Assembly: GCA_002205965.3 (NCBI GenBank)
Contig: NADL03000073.1
Location: forward strand, 124,001-188,000
Direction of reading: 5' to 3'
Origin: Kappaphycus alvarezii
Lineage: Eukaryota > Rhodophyta > Florideophyceae > Gigartinales > Solieriaceae
DNA length: 64,000 bases
Part shown: positions 45,720 to 55,899 of the stretch, one piece after another
How the letters are laid out: the number at the start of each line of letters is the position of its first letter
Numbering within the stretch: position 1 is the first letter of the stretch
The notes under the pieces: generated by a model
Told to the model about the DNA's origin: nothing
Databases searched by the model: none
Seen by the model: the letters and a program-made list of their open reading frames with translations, nothing else
Position numbers and translations under genes: made by a program

Positions 45720-47019
45720 GGGGGTAAAGGGGTTTGGTTTACTTGAATGGGTGGGTTGGGTTAAATTGGGTTCACTTGAATGGGTTGGTATACTTAATTT
45801 TCCTGCCAGGAGCAATCACAGACTAGGACTACTGTGAGTAGGGTAACCACTTACTGTACATACCCTCAGAACGGAGGTTCTCTGGAATACACTGTATACA
45901 CAATTTCAAGTTGTGGCCTAAGTGTCGCTCAAGACTCCTTCAACAAAACAACTGGCGTTATTCTGAACGAGTCTCGCCGCGTGACGAGCGAACAATGTTC
46001 GCTGCGCATCAGCAATCGGAAGGCTGTCCGTGCGGCAATGCCATTCGCAACCCGGTTGGCGAAGTCCCGAGCGGAAGGGTGCCAGCCCCCCAACGTGAGA
46101 GTGGAAGGGCAATGAAGCGATGCCCAGACCCTTGGAACGTATCAACTCGGCAAAGCGAGTGTCCTTGCCCAGGCGAGCATGGTTAAGGGGCTTGAGTGGG
46201 CATCGCGCCAGGAGGGAAGGCGGGCGGGGGTCAGGGGATGGATAACGGTTACATCGTAATAGTCCGTGCCCCCGTTCTCTCCAAGCGCCTTGATGTCCGG
46301 GCGAACTGCATGGCCGGGTTGTGGCGGCTCGAGGACAGGGTGTCGGGCAGCTTTGGAGAGATCTGCAGCAAACAAACGTGTCTGCGAGTTATGCCGCCAC
46401 CCGCGTGTGGATCCATAGGCACAGCACAGCGCGTGGTCACCATACTGATCCATGAGGGTCGTGCATCCCCCTTTGTGGCATTTCGAGGCTGGAGGAAACA
46501 GTGGCACTCTGCAATAGAACTGCAACCACGTCTTGTAATTGCGGTCCGGGATGTAGGTACCCAACCCCGGAGCCGGTTGGCATGACAGCCAGTCCTTGCA
46601 ACCCTCCACTGACAACGAGGCTCGGAATGCAACAGTCCTCTCATCCCCCTTCGGCATGGCATCAAAGGCCTTTTCCTCAACTGGGCGGACGAGTTGGCCC
46701 TGCCCAAACCTCTGCACTGAGTCGATAGCCGTGAAATGGACCACCTTCTCGGGTGCCACTTGTGTCTTCCAGTCGTCGTGCGCCCGAACTGCGGATTTGT
46801 ATGAATGAAGAGCAGTGTTCGGTAGCACAGGCAGAAGGGTAGAGCAAAGGGCACGCGTGAGGGACACGGAGGAAAGGAACGCAGCCGCCGCAGTGAGCTT
46901 CGCAGAGCGAAGCCCAATGCCAAAAGTTGGCTTGAGGGGGCCGAAGGGCGCCACAGGGAGTTGTAATTCCCGAAAAGTGTTGCTGTCCAGAACCCGCCCA
47001 TCAACCCCCGCAGTGTAGC
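45720..47019 (-). mobile_element. LINE C, 5'-truncated copy
   Basis: The minus-strand copy runs from the RT end (VLDSNTFRELQLPVAPFG near 46,940-47,000) to the 3' terminus at 45,720. The terminus reads AAACCAAACCCC followed by TTTACCCCCTTTACCCC. It is inserted in the segmental duplicate; the other copy has no insertion at the matching site near 9,535. Confidence 0.8.
46142..46954 (-). CDS. LINE C zinc knuckle and RLE endonuclease, long open frame
   Basis: This open frame of 270 codons is the best preserved LINE coding block in the window. GLRSAKLTAAAAFLSS starts it. YKTWLQFYCRVPLFPP precedes the knuckle CHKGGCTTLMDQYGDHALCC (C-x4-C-x9-H-x3-C). The endonuclease follows with VRPDIKALGENGGTDYYDVT, giving the PD and the downstream Asp expected for the nicking site. 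The domain continues in other frames to 45,920 (LGGWHPSARDFANRVANG). The protein would cut target DNA and prime cDNA synthesis; this copy lacks the RT and is shifted, so inactive. Confidence 0.75.
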   Translation of the reverse strand: MAPFGPLKPTFGIGLRSAKLTAAAAFLSSVSLTRALCSTLLPVLPNTALHSYKSAVRAHDDWKTQVAPEKVVHFTAIDSVQRFGQGQLVRPVEEKAFDAMPKGDERTVAFRASLSVEGCKDWLSCQPAPGLGTYIPDRNYKTWLQFYCRVPLFPPASKCHKGGCTTLMDQYGDHALCCAYGSTRGWRHNSQTRLFAADLSKAARHPVLEPPQPGHAVRPDIKALGENGGTDYYDVTVIHPLTPARLPSWRDAHSSPLTMLAWARTLALPS

Positions 47020-47022
47020 TTC

Positions 47023-47190
47023 AACAGCGGGGTAAAGGGGAAATTGGTTTTACTGCGAGTAATGGAACGGTTGGGAAAATTGGTTGGGAATAAAGGGGAA
47101 AAATGGTTCTCTGGAATACACTGTATACACAATTTAAAGGGTAAAGGGGTGGTTTACTGCGAGTAATGGAAAGGTTGGGAGTACACGTAC
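47023..47190 (-). repeat. Stacked LINE C 3' ends
   Basis: Two partial reverse-strand family C termini lie in a row (ACTCGCAGTAAAACC and ACTCGCAGTAAACC). They are joined by G-rich stretches such as GGGGTAAAGGGGAAATTGG and GGGTAAAGGGGTGG. Confidence 0.6.
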
Positions 47191-47198
47191 AGTACTGT

Positions 47199-47400
47199 GG
47201 TGGTGGTGGTAAATCTTTATTGGTTGTACAATGTCGCACAGAAGCGGGCGGAGGGTATTCATAAATTAACTACGGATGCGGGCGGCGGGTAGAAACCTGT
47301 CGCGCCTGCATTATTTGGAGACTAAATGCAAAACGGGTAACGAAGTCGCGGAGCTCCTGTTGAGGGGAGGAACCGCGACGGGAAGCAGCGAAGGAAGCCT
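47199..47400 (-). mobile_element. LINE A 3' end with target-site duplication
   Basis: On the minus strand it runs from SRGSSPQQELRDFV through the stop and AATAAAGATTTACC into (ACC)4. CAGTACTGT flanks both sides (47,190-47,198 and 47,401-47,409). It is a textbook 5'-truncated insertion of about 200 bases. Confidence 0.85.
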
Positions 47401-48312
47401 CAGTACTGTACAGTAAATGCAGTACAAGCACACCTGCGTGGTTACAATTACTGTAAACACAACGGTAGTGAAGATGTGACCGGATTACAGTTTTGCAAGT
47501 GCCAAGGTTTGGAATAAGTACAGTGCTTAACAATAATACTGTATTGTACTGTACTATCACTAAGATTTCTATATGGGATCCCTAGCACTTGCCTGAAATT
47601 GGAAAGCCCCTGATACGTAGCTCTAGTCATTACTGGGATATGTCGATCCGACTTGTGATTCTGCATGACATGGCCACCATCTGTAATGCAATGCCAGCCA
47701 ATAGCATTTCGGGACAAAAAATATGATGATTTGAAACATGCAATGACTGAGCTGTATGATTCAGAGTTTTGAACACATTAAAAGATTCCCAGCCCCATGA
47801 CTGAGCCATTATTACAAAAATTTAAATGGCTGGCCCATCACGGATAAGGTGTGGTTGGGCCATGCCAGCAGAAATTATACGGAACATCGACTTTCGAACC
47901 AATTACATTTACGTGGAGCGCAAAGCATTTCAGACCAATGTTAAAACAGCCACGATATCTTTCAAAATGTATGCCCGTTTCGGGTAATAACCGCCACTGC
48001 CTCTAAATTGAAGCACCAACTCTTTTTCCCCCCTTTCAAAATTAAACCACGCTACACTTTTCCCTTTTCTGACCAATTGGATATCGCAATCTACAGTACT
48101 AAGAAGTGAAAACAAAAAAGCAACTTAACGGCAATATTTTTATTCGCTAGGCACAAATTAACACTAATATACTGTATTGGACTGTACAGTACTGTACTGT
48201 ACTGTACAGTATGTGTCCAAGACTCCCCAGGTCCTTAACCCTCAAAAAATTTGAAAAACACACGCCCTATTTTGCCCTTGCCTTGGGTGACACAATACCC
48301 AGTCTTAATAAT

Positions 48313-48590
48313 GGATAACCTCCAATGCCGCTTGTTTGCTGGCTGGCCTCCCTTTCCACCTTTTGGTAGATTGGAGTGCCATCTACAGTTTTCGATGCAT
48401 TGGACGGTTTCACAATTGGCTTGGCCAACATACGGTATCTACGCTCCGGTACAAATTTACTGGGTACCAACCCACATATCTACCACACATATGGTTTGAT
48501 TACAAATACAGAGGACTCTCAACCGTTCCATTACTCGCAGTAAACCAAACCAATTTTCCCCCTATCTACCACAGTAAATTAACCCCCCAT
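48313..48590 (+). mobile_element. LINE 3' end in gene F flank
   Basis: It begins at coding bases for SNAACLLAGLP and ends GCAGTAAACCAAACCAATTT followed by TCCCCC near 48,563. A second short block with a C-run follows to about 48,590. The corresponding site in the other duplicate (about 10,190) is empty. Confidence 0.75.
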
Positions 48591-48921
48591 TTCACACACA
48601 TATTGTATATACATAATAAATTTCAAAACTCAAGAGTCACTTTTCGAAAAAATGAAGATGACTATCTTCACCAGAGTGTCTTGCTGCTCCTGAAGTTTTC
48701 AAGCTTGTACCGAGAATAAATCAGCGTTGCACATTCGTACACGGGTGAAAAACATAAGATACATACCAAAGTTTTCGGGAAACTGACCTTGTTTTTCGCA
48801 CGGTAAAACGCCACAGGCTTCCCCAATTTCAAAATTGCCAATGGAAAATTTTCGGACCAACAGAAAATAATTCAAAATTTCCAAAAATATTTACTCTCAA
48901 TCGAGCCGCTGAATACCTTTC

Positions 48922-50064
48922 ATGCTCACGCTTGCCATACACATATCGAGTGCGATTTTCCACTTTCAATCTATTTCGTTTCACAACAGCCTAGCCTTCA
49001 AAAAAGTATCCGTCAACCTCAACCACCCCTTTCTCTCCCGCACCGTTCTTCTCGCCAACGAGGCCATCCCAACCGCCGAACCACCACACTCACACCATGC
49101 CCCCACACTCCGATTCCCTCGAAACCCCGCCCATTCTGCCCCCTCAAGAAACGCCCTGTTTCCCCTGCGCCGAGCAATCCCAACGCCATCGCCGTTACCC
49201 GCGTCTCCTCACCACGACGCTGACGGTCGCATAATCCCCATACCCCTCACCCTGCCTCCCGTCTCTTCCCCCACACGCCATCTGGGCATTCCTGCCGATG
49301 CCAACACCCCTCCCTTATCCTCCGCTTTCCGCCCCTCTCCGGAAAACTTGGCCGTGGTCACCCAGTTGCGCCAACGTGTAGAAAAGGCAAATAAGCTCGC
49401 AAAGGCCGCCGGAAAGGGCTATGACTATGTCCACGATGTTGAGCCTAGAGAGCCTGGAGGGCCGCGTCGTGCTCGAACCGGTTGGGGTTTGGATCAGCAG
49501 AAATCCGTTTGTGGTGTGGCTGACCCGGTGAGTCAGGCGTGGTTGCATCATCTCCCGTTGCAGGGGCTGGTTGATGCAACGGATGCGGAGAGCTTGGAGG
49601 GCTTGGGAGAAATTTGTTTGGCTAACGGGGAGAATGTGTTAGTCTCGGGTGCTGGGGAGCCGAGGAAGGGGACTGGGATAGACGAAGAAGCCGTGATGAA
49701 GACTGTGGTGGACAAGGAGGAGCGAGATTTACGCCGATTGCGGTGCATCGTAAATGAAGAGGTAGAGAAGTTGGAGGCATATTCGGAGGCCAAGTGGCAT
49801 ATTCTGGTCAGTGATGATCAACGCAGTAGAATTGAGTGCTGGTTACGAGACGCAACGGGGATGGTGGCAGATGCTGTTTCGATTATAGTGATGGCGTGGA
49901 ATTTGGATCGTGGCTTGATATCTGGACATCGACCAGAGAGGGTTATTGCGTTGAGGGCGGTTGAAAATGAGTACTTGAGGTTGTTGGAGGCGCTTATGAT
50001 TCGTACTGAGACGCCGGATGGACGCGTTATTTGGGCTGATCTCACACAAATTGTAAGCACATGA
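48922..50064 (+). CDS. Gene F, 380-codon open frame, unrecognised
   Basis: This is the longest open frame in the window. Comparison with the copy at 10,701 shows that the homologous start is ATG 49,097 in another frame (MPPHSDSLETPP). A 1-base deletion near 49,216 (ACCACGACG against ACCACGGACG) moves it into the long frame, so the first 98 codons here are probably not native. The native protein would be about 322 residues. It has a Pro/Ser-rich N-terminus, LRQRVEKANKLAKAAGKGYD, a middle with SLEGLGEICLANGENVLVSG, and a helical C-terminus with ALRAVENEYLRLLEALMIRT. No signal peptide, membrane segment or known motif was found. It may be a host gene captured in the duplication or an element ORF. 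Confidence 0.5.
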   Translation: MLTLAIHISSAIFHFQSISFHNSLAFKKVSVNLNHPFLSRTVLLANEAIPTAEPPHSHHAPTLRFPRNPAHSAPSRNALFPLRRAIPTPSPLPASPHHDADGRIIPIPLTLPPVSSPTRHLGIPADANTPPLSSAFRPSPENLAVVTQLRQRVEKANKLAKAAGKGYDYVHDVEPREPGGPRRARTGWGLDQQKSVCGVADPVSQAWLHHLPLQGLVDATDAESLEGLGEICLANGENVLVSGAGEPRKGTGIDEEAVMKTVVDKEERDLRRLRCIVNEEVEKLEAYSEAKWHILVSDDQRSRIECWLRDATGMVADAVSIIVMAWNLDRGLISGHRPERVIALRAVENEYLRLLEALMIRTETPDGRVIWADLTQIVST

Positions 50065-50423
50065 AAGTCGGGGTCTCTGAGCCATAGAGACCCATAGACG
50101 AGTGACATCTGTCCTAATGCAGAGGCATCCTGGCAGCTGTCACCTCTGACGCAGCATGCCTAGTGTCTGGTCGTAGAAATGCAGACAAAAGATTTACGCT
50201 CACACTGTCTGGTCTTGCACAATCCTTTTAGGGGAGTTTAGTACGGCTTTTTAGAAACCCCGTTGAATCACTGAAGAAGGAAATGGATCTACCTCAGAGA
50301 ATAAACGGGATCAACGCAGCACGACTTCCGTATTTAGTCAACGAAGTAAGGCCGATACTTGAAATAAGTCTGACTGTGATTTAAAGCCCCAGTGTAGCAA
50401 AGCGAGTAGACATACCGTAGTGT

Positions 50424-50626
50424 TCGCCTTGCTTCCTTCGCTGCTTCCCGTCGCGGTTCCTCCCCTCAACAGGAGCTCCGCGACTTCGTTACCCGTTTTG
50501 CATTTAGTCTCCAAATAATGCAGGCGCGACAGGTTTCTACCCGCCGCCCGCATCCGTAGTTAATTTATGAATACCCTCCGCACGCTTCTGTGCGACATTG
50601 TACAACCAATAAAGATTTACCACCAC
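50424..50626 (+). mobile_element. LINE A 3' end with short target duplication
   Basis: The plus-strand copy of the family A terminus covers ELRDFVTRFAFSLQIMQARQ, the stop, AATAAAGATTTACCACCAC. AGTGTTC flanks it at 50,417-50,423 and 50,627-50,633. Confidence 0.8.
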
Positions 50627-50689
50627 AGTGTTCTGTACAGATAAAAATTTATGTTGCAATACAATACTGAAAACTATGGGATAGATCGG

Positions 50690-51190
50690 ATATATCTCCA
50701 AAAGTAAAACACCACACCTTTCCCCTACACAAGGGGAAAAGGGGGGGTCTTTATTGAGATGTATGGATTGGCTGGAACCCATTTGGAGTTGTAAATCTGA
50801 ATGTCATGTTAAATACATGTGCCGATGGTCGAAGCAATGTACAAATCATTGCTGTCGAATGCTAGCACCAGAAACAGTCTACCAGAAAGTCGATGGGATG
50901 CCAGCCAGCAGACAAGCAGCGTTAGAAGTTACTGCCAACGCCGGATGTCGCTGTAGAAGAATTCCTCGAACCTTCGAAAACCGTTCCATTGCGAGGCTGG
51001 GACGGTTCTTGCAAGCTCCGTGACCACTGAAAACGACTCTGGATGACATCCGCCAAGAGGAGCGATTGGAACAGAAACTAAACTCTTCTCTCCGATAATT
51101 CCGCAAGAAAGCCTTGGTGCTTTCGCCGCCTTTCCGCATACAATACTGTGAAATACATACTAGAACGCTTCCATTAATCTGGTTTTTCAT
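50690..51190 (-). mobile_element. LINE B2-like C-terminus and tail
   Basis: On the minus strand, FSKVRGILLQRHPALAVTSN and AACLLAGIPSTFW end the protein near 50,879. A tail with GGAGATATATCCGATCTATC lies near 50,670-50,700. The upstream part to 51,190 is open but diverged. Confidence 0.6.
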
Positions 51191-51229
51191 TGCACCTTAA
51201 TTTAAGAGGGAATCATGATCCTCTTATAT

Positions 51230-51450
51230 CCGCTTAAATTTTCCGCCTCCTTGCATCTTTCATTGCCAACCGTCGCGCTTTCTCCCCCACGCTTGAGTTG
51301 CGTGATTTCGTTACCCGTTTTTCATTCTGTCTTCAAGGGATGCAAGCCCGCCAGGTGAGCACCCGTCGTCTGCTTGAGTAGTATTTCTTCAATGACTTTT
51401 GCACGTATGAGTGATTTGTTTCCTACTCGTAAAGATTTCCCGTAAAAGTT
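51230..51450 (+). mobile_element. LINE A-related 3' end (diverged subfamily)
   Basis: It encodes LELRDFVTRFSFCLQGMQAR and QVSTRRLLE before a stop, close to ELRDFVTRFAFSLQIMQAR of LINE A. The tail GTAAAGATTTCCCG replaces the usual AATAAAGATTTACCACC. Confidence 0.65.
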
Positions 51451-51490
51451 TGTGACAATCCGGCATCTTCTGCTGAAGGTCAAAGGTTTA

Positions 51491-51557
51491 GGGGGGAAAA
51501 TTGGGGTTATTTTAATGCATGGAAGATGTGGTCGGTTATATCCACGTGGCTAATGCG
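51491..51557 (-). mobile_element. LINE B1 3'-terminal fragment
   Basis: On the minus strand it reads GCCACGTGGATATAACCGAC and ends TAAAATAACCCCAATTTTCC plus CCC. It directly abuts a telomere-like repeat. Confidence 0.7.
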
Positions 51558-51575
51558 TTTAGGTTTAGGTTTAGG
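51558..51575. repeat. Telomere-like (TTTAGG)3
   Basis: Three perfect TTTAGG units lie exactly between a LINE B1 3' end on the left and a LINE B2 3' end on the right. Confidence 0.8.
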
Positions 51576-52248
51576 TGTTTTTACTCTTGGAAGATATATT
51601 CGATCTATCCTAAAGTTTTCCAGACAACATAATCGCCTCAAAAAGGTATGCCGAAACAGTAATTGGGGAGGGACTATACTCCCCAAATTGCTACCGAAAT
51701 GCCAGCCATCAAGCAGGCCGCATTGGACATGTCGGCTGCTGCAGCGTGCCTTTGCATCGAAGACCCCCGAATATTTCCGTACGTCTCCATTGCCCTCTCG
51801 GGTACGTTCCTTGCTACGTCATTTCGGCATGCTACAGCAGCCGTCATGTCCAATGCGGCCTGTTTGATGGCTGGCCTGAAGGTGGCCTTTTAGGGGGTAA
51901 GGTTTGGGTGTTTTACTCTTAGAAGATATATCTGATCTATCCAATGGTTTTCCAGACAACCACCATCCACTCAAAAAGGTATACCGACACAGTAATAGGG
52001 AAGGAACTACGCTCCCTAAAAGGATACCTTCAGGCCAGCCATCAAGCAGGCCGCATTGGACACGACGGCTGCTTAGGGGTAATTCTTTTTCGAGTTGTAC
52101 AGTGTGGCACAGAAGCATATTTAGGGAGCGAACTTCCTTCCCCATTACTGTGTCGGCAAAGCTTTTTGAGTCGATTGTGGTTGTCTGGAAAACTTTAGGA
52201 TAAATCGAATATATCTTCCTAGAGCAAAAACAACCAAACTTCCCCCCG
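51576..52248. repeat. Cluster of LINE B2 ends in alternating orientation
   Basis: Four B2 pieces lie in a row. They are a minus-strand 3' end (51,576-51,790), a plus-strand C-terminus with AAVMSNAACLMAGLKVAF ending at 51,893, a minus-strand 3' end (51,897-52,075), and a plus-strand 3' tail (52,110-52,248) ending in a C-run. Together they form large imperfect palindromes. Confidence 0.75.
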
Positions 52249-52249
52249 T

Positions 52250-52620
52250 TTAGCACCTCGCATGCATCCGGTTGCCTACGTCCAAGAGTGGAGATTGGCA
52301 CAGGCACGAGCCTACCTCTGGTGGAGGTCGCGATAAAAGATTGATACCTTCTCTGCTATGCATTTCGCGCCGCATTCAGATAGGACATCGGATTGAAGGC
52401 CCTCTCTCTCTGTTGGAGGGAGCGAGGGGATTCACGAAGGTGACATCAAAAAAGTCGCCCCCCGCTGTTTCCCATTGCTTGGATTTCTGGTCTTGAGGGG
52501 TAAAGATCATGGCGTGGCTCCACGACAGGATGACGAGCAGCTCTTGAGAGTTCTTTTGCGGGAAAGCTGACTTGGCGATCATGTCGGTTGATCCTATGGG
52601 CTCTGATGTGCGCAAATTCG
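52250..52620 (-). pseudogene. LINE B RLE endonuclease fragment
   Basis: The minus strand reads GGDFFDVTFVNPLAPSNRER at 52,376-52,470, then LVPVPISTLGRRQPDACEVL near 52,250-52,310. This is the same region as 41,310-41,540. The C-terminus is cut at the junction with the opposite-strand B2 tail. Confidence 0.7.
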
Positions 52621-52934
52621 CACACGAAAAAATCTAGATGAGGACCATAATTGTATACAGTATTGGAACTGGGAAGATATTTTTACAGTTTTTGAATTTG
52701 CAAGATATTTTTAATTTGGGTGAGTGTGGCAAATTCATCGGTTGATTTTTTATTTTAGGACACACTGTCATAGTGGATGTCAGTACAGTTCTAGGTTGTG
52801 GGTGATACTACGAGTGACTCTGAAAGGTCTATATAATGGCCACATCAATTCCCACCCCTGGCCGATAGGTGGCCTGGCATGGGTATAGCACCTAGATATT
52901 TACCTTGAGGAAATATCTTCTAATGGTCTCTCTG

Positions 52935-53328
52935 GTTCACACGATTCCCGTGAATGCATTTTATGGTTATTAGTCTTTGTTTGAAGACTTTTAGGGTAGC
53001 CAAAGGTCTATATAAGCCGAGTAAACTGCTTCCTTTAGTGGAGGTCAAGCAAGTTGGCAGACAACTTCAAGCCAAGTCCAGAGTAGTGGGAAGTTGAGAG
53101 TCAACTTCAGACCCAAGAAAACGTTTTCTTACGCTAGTCGCAGAGCGTCGATGGTAGACCCTGCCCCTTTTATACTTGCTTGTAGCTTCCTCAACTCTCT
53201 TCTATATACACTCCCTTTTGTTCGTTCAACCATACCACGGTAGCACTTTTGTCGCTCGCAACACCTCCTTCTCAGGGTAATTGGTTCCCAGGATCTCTTC
53301 CCCCGCCGATTTACCCATATCAGGCTCC
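52935..53328 (+). repeat. D1 3' module, copy 5 (partial)
   Basis: Only the 3' part of a D1 cassette is present. It has CTATATAAGCCGAGTAAACT at about 53,008, a hairpin AAGTTG/CAACTT (53,051-53,067) and a hairpin GAAGTTGA/TCAACTTC (53,090-53,108). TGGTAGACCCTGCCCC and an opposite-facing GTATAAAAGGGG complete it. It stops exactly where a LINE A knuckle region starts (53,329). Confidence 0.7.
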
Positions 53329-53801
53329 AAGCAAGTAGTGCATGAGATGATCGCCGCGTATATCGAGTGTTACCGGGCAATTCCTTTTCCGACATGGCGT
53401 GTCAGGGTGAAAAAGTGGGACTGAGAGTAGTATTGAAGCCACACCGAGAACTCTCGAGGTTCAATGGTTGTCTGGAGTCGTGGTATGGGGGGCAGTACAC
53501 TCATTTTTAGCACCCGGGAGGCCCATAGACGTGCAAAACGCTTGCCTCCTGGAGTCCCCAAGAGGAATCCTTCTTGTCCTGCCTCATGGATTGAGTCCGT
53601 CAACGTCTTTTGCGGTGGTTTTTTTAGTGAGCAAATCACACCGAACGGGATAATCCTAGACGGCAGGCAAGAGGTCGACCATCTCCGATGAGCGTTTGCA
53701 ACTGCTTCGTATGTTCCCAGCTCCTTAATTAATAGGAGCTGGGAGCAAGGTCTTGCAAGTTTGTTAGAGGATGAATAAGAAGCCCAGAATGCCGCGGCCG
53801 C

Positions 53802-54219
53802 TGTCGTCCTTCCGGTCATTAGTCAGATATACCTCTACCACTTAACTGTTACTTTCTAATCATTTCGTGTCGGGAGGAGAGTGAACACAGTTTATATGAT
53901 AATGTAGCCTCAATTGAGACTAGTTGAGTCATATGTTGAATCATATGGTGGATGTATATTATATATGGGAGAAGTTAGACATTGATAAAAGAAGTATCGA
54001 AGAACTGAACAACAAACCACAAACTGCATCAAGCAACCTTGTACTTTGTAAAGTGAACAGCCCTCCATAGGGCGCAGATCTTTGCGGCGTTGCGGCCGAA
54101 AGGCTCGCACAACCCGCGAGCCGGTCGTACGCGAGGTCTGTCTTCCGGACCCACACCAGCTCTCTGTAGGGCCGATCTGTGGTCGCAAGTTACACTTGCC
54201 ACGAGAGAGAACTTTGACA
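53802..54219 (+). repeat. 5' LTR of copia element
   Basis: 418 bases, TG...CA ends, matched to the 3' LTR along its length with scattered indels. TATATGGGAGAAGTTAGACA near 53,960 is shared. The immediate downstream sequence does not show the classic initiator-tRNA-Met binding site. Confidence 0.93.
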
Positions 54220-54269
54220 GTTATAACTGTTCTGTTCGCAGCTGCACAGGACAACTGTAACTAGGCAAA

Positions 54270-55710
54270 ATGAATCGGCCGGAAACACAGAGGCGTTTGC
54301 TGGCGAAGGAAATGGAGATGGCACAGAATTGTGACGACGAATGAACTTTATGATGAAATTGGAGATCCAAATCGCTTCCAGACACAGCTTCAAATGATGA
54401 GATTACGAGGTACAAGAATGAAGTTGCACAGTATGCTTCGGAAATGTGGGATGCATTCAATGCAACAAGAATTTCCGGTGAAGCATGTGGCTCGACTACA
54501 CCTCCACGTTCGTGAACATTCGATTCCTCATATCCCTAAAACGATTCAGATCAAGTGGATCAGTTTATTAACGAAAGAGGCGTGTATGTCAAGAGAAGGC
54601 AGGGGTATCCAAGAACCAGAGCAATGATTGAATGTTTAAAACAAGATCGTTTCATACCTATGAGTGAGGCCGGAGTTAATAACAGCTACGCATGTAAGGT
54701 ACAAGAGAGGGTTACACCAGGCCCCCTAACATTCTATCAGTCAGAGACCTTTCATCCAATACAGATAATGATGTCGTGGCTGAAGTCTCTAAGAAATCTA
54801 ATATTGAGAGCAATAATCCTAGCAGAACCGGAACCTCCAACGACCCAGATGTGACATCTAAGGGATCAAGCGCATTGAACCCTGGTAATCGAACTGGAAC
54901 ATCATTGGGAATCAATGGTGTAATTAAGGCATATCAGACGAGGGATAAGTTCTCGGGATCTTTCGATGAGGACCTACCAGGAGCTCTCGAAGTCTATGAT
55001 ACTATGTGCCGGGTGTGTCAACTCAATGATGCAGAAAAAGCACAAGCTATTCCTGTTATGTTGAAAGACGAAGCACTGACATTTTATACTAAGTATTACA
55101 AACAGGGTCAATCGTATGAGGAGGCATCACAGCTACTCATCGATACATACATGAGTGTTGAGCAACGTAATCGTGCTTTGGTCGAATGGCAATCTATGCG
55201 TTTGTCGAACTTTATGCGCGAGAGTCCAGACAGAAGTGAACTCGAAGTACAGGCTTTACTGTAAGAGATTGTCACAAGTTCAAAGACAGTTGGATCCACT
55301 TTACAGGCACGATCAGTTTCTACGAGATCAGCTTGTGTTGTCCTCGGATAACACACGGATAACTCAATCCATGCGAGAGCGTGTCCCTATGAATTCTCGG
55401 GATGCCCGTAACAGGATAGCAACGTTTTGTCTAGCGAACCCCGTTCTGCTGGAGCGTTCCATGTGTACTTCAGGGGATAGTTCCGTTAATTACAGCCTCG
55501 GACAACGTTACGGAGGACAGGCGAGAAAGAAGGTAAGGGGATTTGGATCAAGCAAAAACAAGTTCCAGAGGATATCATCCGATGGTTAGCTGGTCATCAA
55601 GGATGCTATGTCTGTGGTAAGAACCATAAGGCTCACACGAGACATTCCAGAGAGGAAGTAGCAGAGGCCATTGCGAGACTTAAAAGACGTTCACAAAGGC
55701 TATGATTACA
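54270..55710 (+). pseudogene. Copia gag, frameshifted
   Basis: The first ATG at 54,270 gives MNRPETQRRLLAKEMEMAQN. The protein then continues in other frames. The longest part (54,776-55,264) contains YQTRDKFSGSFDEDLPGALE and LKDEALTFYTKYYKQGQSYE, the capsid-like core. A zinc-binding segment GCYVCGKNHKAHTRHSREEV (C-x2-C-x3-H pattern) lies at about 55,600-55,660. At least three frame changes are seen. Confidence 0.8.
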
Positions 55711-55899
55711 GTGGATGATGTAGCAATGATTGTTAATGGAATGGCAGACGATCAATCCGACGAAAACGAGGACGAAGAGGATACCCGTTGTCGGATGAGG
55801 ACGAAGAAAGTGACGTCTACGAGGATGCGGATGTTGCCTATTTTCTGAAGATGCAGTGGAATCACACAAGTCTGATGAGATGCACCTAGCCAACATTTC

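Larger units (their letters stand above)
42955..50330 (+). repeat. Segmental duplication, copy 2
   Basis: It is co-linear with 7,780-12,110 but enlarged by several LINE insertions: 43.44-43.54, 43.71-43.83, 44.09-45.33, 45.72-47.40 and 48.31-48.59 kb. The backbone blocks include GAGAATGTGTAAATATTTCA at 43.69 kb, GAGTTTATAGCTCGGACAC at 43.99 kb, and gene F with its 5' flank. Confidence 0.8.

Noticed and set aside
53149-53170. TGGTAGACCCTGCCCC as a tRNA primer-binding site or as part of a tRNA gene
   Set aside because: It starts with TGG and is conserved, but it is not next to a recognisable LTR end, and no cloverleaf with anticodon and T-arm can be drawn around it.
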